The notes under the pieces were generated by a model. The model did not search any database and had not been told where the DNA came from. It was given only the letters and a program-made list of their open reading frames with translations. Both the position numbers and the translations under genes were made by a program. A stretch of 64,000 nt of DNA from a virus: the IMG/VR virus record IMGVR_UViG_3300002835_000007, positions 89,748 to 153,747 of that record; one strand, given 5' to 3'. This document shows, piece by piece, positions 12,341 to 19,814 of this stretch (the first letter of the stretch is position 1; each line of letters starts with the position of its first letter).

Positions 12341-12367
12341 AAAAAAAAGAGTTCATTTAATGAACCC
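12341..12367 (-). terminator. Terminator of the 12379-12798 gene
   Basis: GAGTTCAT and ATGAACCC pair around TTA, with eight T on the minus strand. Confidence 0.8.
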
Positions 12368-12378
12368 TTTTCAGTCGG

Positions 12379-12798
12379 TTAAAGACTTGCACAAGTCGGA
12401 CCTAACCCACGTTCGATGGATTGTGCGTCCGTTAACGTGCGTCCACAACGTATGCAATTGCCCGTATGCATAACTTGAACCTTCTCATCCAACAAGTCGA
12501 ACTTGCTTTGTTCAACCCTTTCAAGCACCCAACAAATTGCTGTTGCCGATGGCGAGTTAACCACTTGCCCTTTTTGGTAAATCTTACCCTTGAAATAAGA
12601 CCCCAAACGAACGAATTTTTGGTACTCTTGTTCAACGCTAATATGCGTGTACCAATTGCCCTTAAATTTAGAACGAGAGATAGCATACGTGTAGTCTTTG
12701 CCCGTAGCAATAGACTTAATAGTGAAATCAGAACCACTATTGTTTTTTTCAGCCTTGATAACTGAAAAAAGAGCCGAAGATGAAATAATGTGTGACAT
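12379..12798 (-). CDS. Hypothetical protein with C-terminal Cys4-type zinc tail
   Basis: A 139-residue leftward gene. The first 100 residues are mixed alpha/beta without known motifs (a KDYTYAISRSKFKGNWYTHISV strand region near 33-55). The C-terminus has the pattern CxxCGRxLTDxxSIExGLGPxC, which I recognise as the short zinc-binding signature of DUF6011-like proteins. Binding partners are unknown. The promoter TATCTTTG lies near 12827-12834 on minus, with an upstream element shared with the 13037-13255 gene. Confidence 0.75.
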   Translation of the reverse strand: MSHIISSSALFSVIKAEKNNSGSDFTIKSIATGKDYTYAISRSKFKGNWYTHISVEQEYQKFVRLGSYFKGKIYQKGQVVNSPSATAICWVLERVEQSKFDLLDEKVQVMHTGNCIRCGRTLTDAQSIERGLGPTCASL

Positions 12799-12848
12799 AA
12801 GGAAAAAATTTAAATGAATAACTTATTACAAAGATAATACTTTTTTTC

Positions 12849-12872
12849 ATTCCCACAATACCTTAACGAAAA
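12849..12872 (-). promoter_or_regulatory. Extended -33 element, copy A
   Basis: On the minus strand a GTTARGGTATTGTGGGAAT-type block places TTG 19 bp before TATCTTTG. The block recurs at 13300-13323 with two differences, so the 12379 and 13037 genes look co-regulated. Confidence 0.65.
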
Positions 12873-12936
12873 AAAAAATAAAATTATTTTTAATAATTGT
12901 TTGCATATATCATTTCTATTATCTATCTTTGTTTTG

Positions 12937-13010
12937 TCAATGATTGATAGTCGAGACAAGTCGCTAAGCAAAGTGAGAGAGTAGACTCCGACACGTCCAT
13001 ACGTGAACGA
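12937..13010 (+). ncRNA. Dispersed small RNA element, copy 8 (variant, plus strand)
   Basis: Promoter TTGCATAT, 20 bp, TATCTTTG (12924-12931). The hairpin GATT-GAT-AGTC keeps pairing with one G.T relative to copy 7; a second hairpin CGCT/AGTG also changes in step. It has TAGACTCC and CACGT-CCAT-ACGTG. Confidence 0.68.
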
Positions 13011-13022
13011 ACTATACTAAAT

Positions 13023-13046
13023 AAAAAAGGGGATTTTTAAACCCCC
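13023..13046 (-). terminator. Terminator of the 13037-13255 gene
   Basis: GGGG and CCCC arms with six T on the minus strand. It overlaps the stop codon. Confidence 0.65.
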
Positions 13047-13255
13047 AATTTTTCAAAGATAGGACGACTAATTTCGTTTCTAATAAGCATAGGTATTAGA
13101 TACTCAAATAAGTCGTCAGATTCAATCTTTAGACGTTCATACTTAACTTTTGGTATGTCAGCCCTAACGTCATTTCCAACTTGTTCGGCAAAGAATTTTT
13201 CACCTTCCCTAACTAATAGACAATTTCCAACTTGTCTTACAACTACACGTAACAT
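13037..13255 (-). CDS. Hypothetical phage protein, 72 aa
   Basis: Not recognised. A small leftward gene; the product is mixed charged, beta-like at the N-terminus (LRVVVRQVGNCLLVREGEKFF) and helical at the C-terminus (DDLFEYLIPMLIRNEISRPIFEKLG). It has no zinc or membrane motif. The promoter TATCTTTG (minus, 13280-13287) and its upstream element match those of the neighbouring 12379-12798 gene. Confidence 0.7.
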   Translation of the reverse strand: MLRVVVRQVGNCLLVREGEKFFAEQVGNDVRADIPKVKYERLKIESDDLFEYLIPMLIRNEISRPIFEKLGV

Positions 13256-13299
13256 AAAGAACGATTTTGAATTACCCTACAAAGATAACATTAATTTTG

Positions 13300-13323
13300 A
13301 TTCCCACAATACCCTAACCAAAA
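13300..13323 (-). promoter_or_regulatory. Extended -33 element, copy B
   Basis: Second copy of the element at 12849-12872. On the minus strand TTG is followed after 19 bp by TATCTTTG. Confidence 0.65.
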
Positions 13324-13340
13324 AAAAATTAATATAAACG

Positions 13341-13371
13341 AAAAAAGTCCATAAGGTATAACCCTATGGAC
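13341..13371 (-). terminator. Terminator of the 13386-13709 gene
   Basis: GTCCATA (13347-13353) pairs with TATGGAC (13365-13371), with six T on the minus strand. A GGACAGA/TCTGTAC near-palindrome (13368-13383) overlaps it. Confidence 0.75.
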
Positions 13372-13385
13372 AGATTTCTGTACAT

Positions 13386-13709
13386 TTAGTACTCAACTTC
13401 AACGTCACGTGCTTGTGCGTGCACGTATTCCAAGAACTTGTCGTCATTCAAGACGATAGGTTCGTGCCACACGATTTCGTGTTCGGTATACGTATACCGA
13501 TACCCCTCGTTAGACTCGTCTTGTAGCAGACGTTTGAAAGCGTTTATTGAGCGTTCCTCGTCATACATAAGGTAATCAACATTAAGGTTGACTTGAAAGA
13601 TTTTACCACCTTTCTTTTTCCAATGTTGTGGACATTCCCCTTGACCATCCCACGTGTGAGCAGCATAGTTTTCCTCAACTTGTGCGTAAATGTTTACCAA
13701 TGTTTTCAT
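13386..13709 (-). CDS. Hypothetical phage protein, 107 aa
   Basis: Not recognised. A soluble leftward gene starting MKTLVNIYAQVEENYAAHTWDG. It contains a WDGQGECPQHWKKKGGKIFQV stretch near residues 20-40 and an acidic/aromatic C-terminal half with YRYTYTEHEIVWHEPIVL. No catalytic motif is assigned. Its transcript has an unusually long leader: the -7 box TATCTTTG on minus is near 13791-13798, about 85 bases before the ATG. Confidence 0.7.
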   Translation of the reverse strand: MKTLVNIYAQVEENYAAHTWDGQGECPQHWKKKGGKIFQVNLNVDYLMYDEERSINAFKRLLQDESNEGYRYTYTEHEIVWHEPIVLNDDKFLEYVHAQARDVEVEY

Positions 13710-13898
13710 AACAAAAAAGTATTAAAAAATAAATAAAAAAAGAACTAACGCCCAACCGAAGTACATATCATATCCTCAATTGAACAATACAAAGATAGGG
13801 ATAAATTTTAAATAACCAAAACTTTTTTCACTTTTTTTTTTCAAAGTTATTAACACTAAATTGTTAATAACTTTTTTTAAAAAAAAACTTGCATATTA

Positions 13899-13958
13899 AA
13901 AAAATAAAACCCAGGTTGGAGTCTACTCTTCCATTCCCACGGCACGTACCTTAATTGT
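13899..13958 (-). ncRNA. Dispersed small RNA element, copy 9 (truncated)
   Basis: Minus promoter TTGCATAT, 20 bp, TATATTTG (13965-13972). The inner stem CCGT-GGGA-ATGG matches copy 1; TAGACTCC is kept. The 3-prime CACGTC half is lost and replaced by a T-rich stretch. It diverges from the promoter of 14127. Confidence 0.6.
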
Positions 13959-14064
13959 ACACTACAAATATAGGAAGGATAAATTTAATATGCAAGCAAA
14001 AGTTATTAACAATTCAATTTTTTTTATTGTTAATAACTTTGAGTGAATTATTTTTAATTTTTTG

Positions 14065-14094
14065 TTGCAATAGTCAATTTAATGTGTAACTTTG
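14065..14094 (+). promoter_or_regulatory. -33/-7 promoter divergent from small RNA 9
   Basis: TTG 14065-14067, 19 bp, TAACTTTG 14087-14094. It drives 14127-14711. Confidence 0.75.
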
Positions 14095-14126
14095 TCAAAG
14101 TTATTAATCATTAAAACTTTTAAATT

Positions 14127-14711
14127 ATGAAAACGCAAACACAAAACAACAACGTAGTAGCAGTAGGTAAAACAATCAAAGGTACAACCTTTGTAGGTAC
14201 TACATATAGAAACGCACAAGGCGAATTAAGTAAACAACTTATCGTTAGTGGTATTAGTTACGAAAATTGTTTAATGAATGATTTTAATTCATTACAAGCA
14301 AATCAAACTACTATCTTTGAAAAGTTGGAAAAAACTTATTCTATCGACTTAATTACTTTGGCTTACAATAACCTTTTTTCAAGCCTTGAAAAAAGATTAT
14401 CTAACCCAGAAACGAAAGCAAAATTATTGGCTGAAAAAGATAGTACAATAGTACGTTCACAAGCCCAAATTGAGGCTTATACGCACCTTGCAAAAGGTAT
14501 TAAAGTACATAACGAAACAAACGAAATTCATGTGTTTGGTTTAGTAGTTAAAAAACGTGTTTTGGAAGCAGTCGAATACAAAGAAACGAAAAGCAAAGAA
14601 TTGACAATCGTACAAAACAAAATCAAAAAACTTTGCGACTTTAAGCAAAGCAAATATAAAACTTTCATCTTTCAGCAAGGCGAATTTAAAATGCAAGGAT
14701 TGACACTATAA
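14127..14711 (+). CDS. Hypothetical phage protein, 194 aa
   Basis: Not recognised. A soluble protein with an N-terminal Thr/Gly-rich beta-like part (GKTIKGTTFVGTTYRNAQGE) and a long lysine-rich helical remainder (SLEKRLSNPETKAKLLAEKDS; KELTIVQNKIKKLCDFKQSKY). No known DNA-binding or enzymatic motif. It is a single-gene unit with a host-type promoter in front and a strong terminator behind (14719-14744), and it is the last gene of the small-gene region. Confidence 0.72.
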   Translation: MKTQTQNNNVVAVGKTIKGTTFVGTTYRNAQGELSKQLIVSGISYENCLMNDFNSLQANQTTIFEKLEKTYSIDLITLAYNNLFSSLEKRLSNPETKAKLLAEKDSTIVRSQAQIEAYTHLAKGIKVHNETNEIHVFGLVVKKRVLEAVEYKETKSKELTIVQNKIKKLCDFKQSKYKTFIFQQGEFKMQGLTL

Positions 14712-14718
14712 CAAAAGA

Positions 14719-14744
14719 AAGTACCGAAAGGTACTTTTTTTTTT
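14719..14744 (+). terminator. Rho-independent terminator
   Basis: AAGTACC (14719-14725), loop GAAA, GGTACTT (14730-14736), then a T run. Confidence 0.88.
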
Positions 14745-14759
14745 GCCTATACATTTTTA

Positions 14760-14806
14760 ATTACAAAACACGTTTTAATTAGTTTTAAGACGTGTTTTTG
14801 TTGTTA
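14760..14806 (-). ncRNA. Possible further small leftward RNA
   Basis: A minus -7 box TATCTTTG (14813-14820) would start an RNA near 14806 that folds as a long hairpin, AAACACGT with ACGTGTTT. No -33 TTG is clear. The hairpin core repeats at 12160-12180. Confidence 0.3.
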
Positions 14807-14857
14807 GGTATACAAAGATATTACTTTTAATAGAAAGTTGCTTAAAACGGCTAATTA

Positions 14858-14940
14858 CCCCCTATACGGCAGTCCTCCCTATGTACCCCCTCCTTGTAAC
14901 CCCCCTCCGTTAGCCCTCCCGTATGTTGGGTGTATGTGGG
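14858..14940. other. C-rich (G-rich on minus) block
   Basis: In a genome of roughly 30% GC this stretch carries C5, C5, C6 and CCCTCCC runs on the plus strand. The minus strand therefore has at least four G tracts within 65 bases, which could form a quadruplex. No gene is supported. It separates the small-gene region from the HNH gene. Confidence 0.6.
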
Positions 14941-14993
14941 GCTTGATGCTGTTCACGAAATTTTTTTTGGGAAAATTTTTTGACTTTATTTTT

Positions 14994-15102
14994 AGGACCC
15001 CTTATTTAAAAAAATTTTTTTCTGGAAAAAGTTGCAACAAAAAAAGGAGACCCCCTATTTTAAAAAAATTTTTTTCGGAAAAAGTTGCAGCAAAAAAAAA
15101 GG
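14994..15102. repeat. Two-unit tandem repeat with A7T7 cores
   Basis: Two units of about 53-54 bases (14994-15046 and 15047-15102), each with a C-rich start, an AAAAAAATTTTTTT core and a GTTGCAAC-like word. The ORF spanning it appears spurious. Confidence 0.7.
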
Positions 15103-15104
15103 AG

Positions 15105-15782
15105 TTAGTCGTTTTTAAAATTATAGTCATATAGGGTTTTTATAAACGCTAGGAAATCTGCTTCTGTAAGTTCATTTTTCATAGTGTTAACAATTGACGC
15201 AACAAGGACCACGTTATCTTTTGTGTATCCTTTTTTAGAATCTATTCTATCAATAGAGAGTCCGTATATATTCATTTTAGTATCTTGTGAACCTACGGAT
15301 GATATGTCAAGAATCTGGCCGCTATATTTGCATTTATAATTTTGTTCTATTAGTAGGTTGTTTATAAAGTCTTCATCTATATCGAAGTTAAGGTCTTTTT
15401 TTTTGGCTCTATGTTTTGCTGACAGTATTCTACATTTAATGATATTATTTTTAACCCATTTATGTTGTCTTATAAGATATTTTTTTTTATCTATGTCGGA
15501 TAGTTTTTGGTATCTTACAGAAGAGTCTTTATTGATGCAGTCTTTGCATTTTTTCTTATTATCTTTTTTAAATTTATTAATATCATTTTGACCACAGATT
15601 AAGCAGTTGCAATATAGTTTTGTTGAGTTTTTTAATATTTTATTTAGGATGGATGATGTTATATTATATTTTTCCGTTAAGTCTTTTTTAAGGGCTTCGG
15701 TATTAACATATTCATCTATGATAACATTTTTAAGTTTATCGTTAATAAATCTATTATTTTTTCCATCGAATAAAATTTCCAT
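15105..15782 (-). CDS. HNH-type endonuclease (probable homing enzyme)
   Basis: A 225-residue leftward gene. Residues about 55-85 hold a Cys4 motif (CNCLICG, then CKDC). The C-terminal half has NYKCKYSG (near 150), SIDRIDSKKGY and NVVLV-VNTMKNEL, which match HNH endonucleases of the group that cleaves DNA in phages and group I introns. The usual His of the DH pair is read as DR here, as in several family members. It sits alone beside the odd C-rich/tandem-repeat block, consistent with a mobile gene. A 16-bp palindrome lies just before its ATG. Confidence 0.75.
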   Translation of the reverse strand: MEILFDGKNNRFINDKLKNVIIDEYVNTEALKKDLTEKYNITSSILNKILKNSTKLYCNCLICGQNDINKFKKDNKKKCKDCINKDSSVRYQKLSDIDKKKYLIRQHKWVKNNIIKCRILSAKHRAKKKDLNFDIDEDFINNLLIEQNYKCKYSGQILDISSVGSQDTKMNIYGLSIDRIDSKKGYTKDNVVLVASIVNTMKNELTEADFLAFIKTLYDYNFKND

Positions 15783-15798
15783 AATAAAACGTTTTATT
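15783..15798. repeat. 16-bp perfect palindrome at the HNH start
   Basis: AATAAAACGTTTTATT lies directly upstream of the HNH ATG. It could be an operator. Confidence 0.5.
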
Positions 15799-15828
15799 TA
15801 ATATTATGGTCTGTATTAAAATAAGTCA

Positions 15829-15841
15829 ATATTTATAAATA
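15829..15841 (+). promoter_or_regulatory. T4-late-like promoter motif
   Basis: ATATTTATAAATA, 12 bases before the ATG at 15853. Similar to the T4 late TATAAATA box. Confidence 0.6.
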
Positions 15842-15852
15842 AAATTAATTAA

Positions 15853-16671
15853 ATGAAAAATATTATAAAGACATTATTAAGGGAAAGTTTATTGGACGAA
15901 GGTACTATTGAGATACCTAACGATGTGATTCAGAAATTTGGGGTATTATTTGATTTAATAAAAACTAATTTGGATGATTATAAGCAGAAGACATTAAATA
16001 GGTCTTATAATAATCCTTTGATAGCATTTAAAGATTATTTTAAATTAAAAGATAATGCTGGTAAACCGTTAAATATTGATGTTGGGTTATATAATGATGG
16101 TAAAGATGTTGGTGCTGGTAGGATGGATACAATTACAGATACAGTATTGTTAAATTTGGCGTTTTTTGATTATGATGCCAATACTTTTTCAGCTTTGCTT
16201 AATCATGAGTTGGTTCACGCTATGGACCCATTGGTTAGGGATAAGCATGTGTTCAATAAGTATTATGATAAGAAGGGTGCTGAGCCTAGTGGTAGTAAAT
16301 TTGCGTTAAGTAAAGGAGACCCTAAGAGTGAGTATGATAAAAGTTATGATAAGTATTTAAAATCTCAGCATGAATATACAGCAAACATATCTACTTTAAT
16401 TACGATTATTAGAAAAGTTTTTGGTAAAGATGCGAACAAGCAGAAATGGTTGTGGTGGTTTATTGAGAATTTAACAGCATATAATAAAGCTGATGCTATG
16501 TATTTTGGTGTTGTAGAACATATGGAAGATATAAAAGCTGCTAAATTATTTAAGAGTGAAAATGATTTATATAGTTTTATTGTTGAGTTATTTTCTCTTA
16601 AACCTTTAACAGCTGATGAGAAAAGTTATAAAAAATTAAAAAACGACATTTATAAGGGATTACAAAAATAA
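15853..16671 (+). CDS. Putative zinc metallopeptidase with capsid-targeting-like N-terminus
   Basis: A 272-residue protein. The N-terminus MKNIIKTLLRESLL is basic and ends in LRE-S, matching the (I/L)xE cut of T4-type prohead proteases. A zinc motif, HELVHAMD, lies near residues 118-125, and HEYTA near residue 174 may give the third ligand. This predicts a HExxH peptidase that is packaged in the head and injected; substrate unknown. The late-type motif 12 bases upstream agrees with virion timing. Packaging is inference; the HExxH motif is directly seen. Confidence 0.65.
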   Translation: MKNIIKTLLRESLLDEGTIEIPNDVIQKFGVLFDLIKTNLDDYKQKTLNRSYNNPLIAFKDYFKLKDNAGKPLNIDVGLYNDGKDVGAGRMDTITDTVLLNLAFFDYDANTFSALLNHELVHAMDPLVRDKHVFNKYYDKKGAEPSGSKFALSKGDPKSEYDKSYDKYLKSQHEYTANISTLITIIRKVFGKDANKQKWLWWFIENLTAYNKADAMYFGVVEHMEDIKAAKLFKSENDLYSFIVELFSLKPLTADEKSYKKLKNDIYKGLQK

Positions 16672-16682
16672 TTTAAAAAAAC

Positions 16683-16713
16683 TTGTAATATAATAAATTA
16701 GTGTGTAGTTTTG
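16683..16713 (+). promoter_or_regulatory. -33/-7 promoter
   Basis: TTG 16683-16685, 20 bp, TAGTTTTG 16706-16713. It drives 16729. Confidence 0.65.
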
Positions 16714-16728
16714 ATAAAAACATTTATT

Positions 16729-17388
16729 ATGGAGTTCAAAATTAAAGAGTATGATTTAAGATTTATCGTTGATAAGAATATTGTTTTAAAGCATGACACT
16801 ATTGTTTCTTTAAGCTCTACCCCACCTACAACAAAAGAAGATTTTTATTGGGTTGATTCTATCTCTGATGATTCATTGGGATTTATGTATGGTTTATATG
16901 GTATTGATGAAAAATATCATGGTGGTAGTTTATATCCTTTGCTGCCAGTTATTGTTTCAAATGAGTTATTAAACATAAGCGATTTATTTTACGTTAACGG
17001 TGTTATACATGAAGTAAACGGATTGTTTATGGATGAAGAGGAGAGATGGAAAGTTATTGATGAGAACGGTGGACTTTTTTATGAAGCTGAAGTTTTAAAA
17101 TTAATTGCCACGCCAGACCAAATTGGTTGGGTATATAATGAGGGGCCACCACACGACCATAATTATAACTGGGTTGATTCAAGATACTTAGAGCAGATAC
17201 ACAATAGATTATTTATTAACTGTGTTAAGGATGGATTTAAGATTACAATTGCGGTTGATGAGGAATGTGTTGTTGGTGGTGAAGAATGTAGGGGTGAATT
17301 AAGGTTGGTTCCTATGCTGCATGAAGACAAAGCGATTATTGATGGGTATGGATTATTAAAAAAATCTTCATCAGTATTTGTTTATTAG
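16729..17388 (+). CDS. Hypothetical phage protein, 219 aa
   Basis: Not recognised. I start at ATG 16729; a TTG six codons earlier lies in the -7 box. The protein is acidic and beta-rich, with a conserved-looking GGSLYPLLPVIVSNELL block near residues 64-80 and a histidine-rich PPHDHNYNW segment near residue 145. It has no signal peptide or zinc knuckle. It is driven by a host-type promoter, unlike the metallopeptidase gene before it. Confidence 0.7.
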   Translation: MEFKIKEYDLRFIVDKNIVLKHDTIVSLSSTPPTTKEDFYWVDSISDDSLGFMYGLYGIDEKYHGGSLYPLLPVIVSNELLNISDLFYVNGVIHEVNGLFMDEEERWKVIDENGGLFYEAEVLKLIATPDQIGWVYNEGPPHDHNYNWVDSRYLEQIHNRLFINCVKDGFKITIAVDEECVVGGEECRGELRLVPMLHEDKAIIDGYGLLKKSSSVFVY

Positions 17389-17408
17389 AAAAAAGTTTTT
17401 TACATTTG
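17377..17408 (+). promoter_or_regulatory. -33/-7 promoter
   Basis: TTTG 17377-17380, 20 bp, TACATTTG 17401-17408. It overlaps the end of the 16729 gene. Confidence 0.75.
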
Positions 17409-17428
17409 TGTTTTAAAATAAATTTATC

Positions 17429-18652
17429 ATGAAAAACAAAAAAGAACAAAGTGAGTTTACTAGTACGTTATTGCATAAAGATGTTAATAATGTAAAAAGG
17501 GATAGATTGGTTGATATCTACAAGCAAGACAAACAAAAAGCCAGAATCATATTTGAGAATGCTAATAGAGACGGATACAGTGAGAATACTATTTGGTTGT
17601 TTGAATATCCCAACAAAGATTTTAGAATTGTTTCATTTACCAACAATATTAGTTTTTCAAAAAACAATATTATGTATAGACGTAATAAGACGAACCATAT
17701 CTTCATATATAAACATGAGACCAAATCTTTTTACTTTAAACTTAATGGTCTTATGAAACCGTTGACTGTTGCAAACTTTAATGCGTTTACCAATTGGAAA
17801 GTTAGAGAACATTTTATTAATAAATTTGGTTGGTTGCGAAATGCTTTAGATGTTACTAGTTGTTATTCATTAACGTTGACAACCATTAACAAGAAGAAGT
17901 TATTTAACAAGGAAAAATTAATAAAGCATGTATATGGTGTTAACCATAATGTTGCAAAAGTTTTGGATATTGCTATTAAGGAAAATGATAATATAAAGTT
18001 TCTTTGGAAGCAGTATAAGCATTTGTTTATAAACTTAGATAAACTAACGCCAGAATTTTTTAAAAACCATTTAATTTATGACACATGTAGATTTGCTCAA
18101 TCTTTTGGTGAGAAAATAAATTGTGCATGGAAAGCGAAAAGGATTAAACAGTTTCATGACATGTTGTATAAAAAACACATTGATGTGATATTAGAGTTTG
18201 AACCGTTATCGATGTTATCAAACAAAACGGTTTATTTAGATTTTGCTGCTTTTTCTAATTATCAGATTCTTAAAACAAATCATGATTTAATTTCTGAGGG
18301 TAAGAAACAAAGTCATTGTGTTGGTACATATGGACCACAAGTAAACAATGGTACATGTTCTATATTATCTATTGGTCAGTACACGTTAGATTTAAGGTAT
18401 GGAATTCAATGGAATAGACCTAAATTAAATATGATGGATTCAGAAAAAACATTATTTATAAATCAGTTTAGAGGTTATGGCAACTGTGACGCACCAAAAG
18501 AATTGTATGACGAGGTTAACGCATATTTAGATGAGTTTAACAAAGATATTAAAAAGTATGAAGAAGGTTTTAAGAAAGAGTGTATGAATGTTTTCCATGA
18601 TAGTTTACCAAATCCATTGGGTGAGTTTATTGAAGATGATTTACCGTTTTAA
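17429..18652 (+). CDS. PcfJ-like protein
   Basis: A 407-residue protein whose C-terminal half carries the PcfJ-type signature: a DLISEGKKQSHCVGTY block near residues 286-301, then NGTCSILSIGQYTLDLRYG and a FINQFRGYGNC block. PcfJ-like proteins occur on conjugative elements and phages; their biochemical role is not established. The N-terminal half is lysine- and asparagine-rich with repeated aromatic strands. It is a single-gene unit with a host-type promoter and a bidirectional terminator shared with the opposing gene. Confidence 0.7.
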   Translation: MKNKKEQSEFTSTLLHKDVNNVKRDRLVDIYKQDKQKARIIFENANRDGYSENTIWLFEYPNKDFRIVSFTNNISFSKNNIMYRRNKTNHIFIYKHETKSFYFKLNGLMKPLTVANFNAFTNWKVREHFINKFGWLRNALDVTSCYSLTLTTINKKKLFNKEKLIKHVYGVNHNVAKVLDIAIKENDNIKFLWKQYKHLFINLDKLTPEFFKNHLIYDTCRFAQSFGEKINCAWKAKRIKQFHDMLYKKHIDVILEFEPLSMLSNKTVYLDFAAFSNYQILKTNHDLISEGKKQSHCVGTYGPQVNNGTCSILSIGQYTLDLRYGIQWNRPKLNMMDSEKTLFINQFRGYGNCDAPKELYDEVNAYLDEFNKDIKKYEEGFKKECMNVFHDSLPNPLGEFIEDDLPF

Positions 18653-18654
18653 AA

Positions 18655-18684
18655 TAAAAAAGGGGTTTTGCAACCCCTTTTTTT
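18655..18684. terminator. Bidirectional terminator
   Basis: AGGGGTT (18661-18667) pairs with AACCCCT (18672-18678), with A and T runs on the two sides. It serves both convergent genes. Confidence 0.88.
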
Positions 18685-19804
18685 ATTTTTTAAATTTAGC
18701 ACTTAAAGTTCTAAACTCTCGTTTTTCATCATTTGTTAGTTCTTGACCACGTTCTTGTTTTCTAACTAAGTCTTGGTAAGTTCTATATCTTCTTTTATCT
18801 TTATCTGATAATGAGCTAATATCGAAATCTGGTTCATTTCTAAGACTAATTAAATCTCTTTCACCTTTTTTGATATCATTGTTTTGTAAATATTGTTCTG
18901 CGTTTTCTGAATCTGATTGTAAGAAAGTTTTTATTTCTTCTTCGGATGGTTCTTTACCTACTTTTTGTTTATATGCGGTTCTGAAATCCATTCTTAATTT
19001 TTGTTTTTTTCTTTCTGGGTCAGCAGACATTTGTTGGTAAGAATCAGTATTTTTGGCATCACCATATGATGTATATGCATCAAAACCAGGGGTATTAATA
19101 ATAACGTAATCCAATATCATTTCACCATAAATCAAATAAGCTTTTATTATTGCATCTGAAGCTGGAGAACCAGGCACATCATAATCTACGTCAACAACAC
19201 CATCTAACCCTTTATCATTTATTAAATTAATAATATTTTGTTTTAATTTTGAATCTTTAATTCCATATATAAAACTAACTAATTTTTGGTTATCTTGTAG
19301 GTATTCAGTTTCTTTTGAAAATTTTCTACCGCTACTTGTTTTAATAACAGAATTATCGTCAGCTGATTGTAAACCTTTTCTAGTAATAGCAAAATTATCT
19401 CTAGGTTCATTGGCTGACCCAAGTGGTCCGTTAGTGTTAAGACTGTGTTCGATACCTCTATTAGCCATAATATTAAACCACATGTAACTAGCGTTTTTTC
19501 TAATAAAACCTATTTTATCATTTTTTTTATTATTAGCAGCAGATACAGTATTAGTTCCCAATCTTGCGTCACCACGTGGTGAAATTAATATTGGTAATAC
19601 TGCTTGACCTTCATATTCACTATCAAAATATTGTTTAACATTATCATCTACATCAGAGTTAGGACCATACATTTCTTGTGCTTTAGCAATCTTAAACATT
19701 GTTTTAAAAACGTCAGACATACTAGAGTCAAAATCAGATTTGGCTTCTAACATATTAAAGTTTTTTCTAAGTGATTCTTTTATTAGTTTTTTAATATTAA
19801 CCAT
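18683..19804 (-). CDS. Putative internal head protein, 373 aa
   Basis: Leftward. The N-terminus MVNIKKLIKESLRKNF has the basic-plus-IKE-S pattern shared by several proteins here, suggesting capsid targeting and cleavage. The rest has no recognised domain: a Gly/Asn-rich middle, an acidic YDVPGSPASDAIIKAYLIYGE stretch, and a very charged helical C-terminus (DKDKRRYRTYQDLVRKQERGQ). The late-like motif ATATTTATAAAA (minus, 19815-19826) lies just upstream. An internal or injected protein is inferred from the N-terminus only. Confidence 0.6.
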   Translation of the reverse strand: MVNIKKLIKESLRKNFNMLEAKSDFDSSMSDVFKTMFKIAKAQEMYGPNSDVDDNVKQYFDSEYEGQAVLPILISPRGDARLGTNTVSAANNKKNDKIGFIRKNASYMWFNIMANRGIEHSLNTNGPLGSANEPRDNFAITRKGLQSADDNSVIKTSSGRKFSKETEYLQDNQKLVSFIYGIKDSKLKQNIINLINDKGLDGVVDVDYDVPGSPASDAIIKAYLIYGEMILDYVIINTPGFDAYTSYGDAKNTDSYQQMSADPERKKQKLRMDFRTAYKQKVGKEPSEEEIKTFLQSDSENAEQYLQNNDIKKGERDLISLRNEPDFDISSLSDKDKRRYRTYQDLVRKQERGQELTNDEKREFRTLSAKFKK

Positions 19805-19814
19805 AAGTTTTTTA

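Noticed and set aside
1-13972. Dispersed repeats as a CRISPR array
   Set aside because: Copies are 0.4-4 kb apart, on both strands, each with its own promoter, with genes between them; no spacers or cas genes.
14838-15134. Rightward ORF of 98 codons with repeated KKFFS peptides
   Set aside because: It is produced by the C-rich block and the tandem A7T7 repeat, with proline and lysine runs and no promoter; not a credible gene.
15358-15801. Rightward hydrophobic ORFs over the HNH gene
   Set aside because: Antisense shadows of a lysine-rich coding region.
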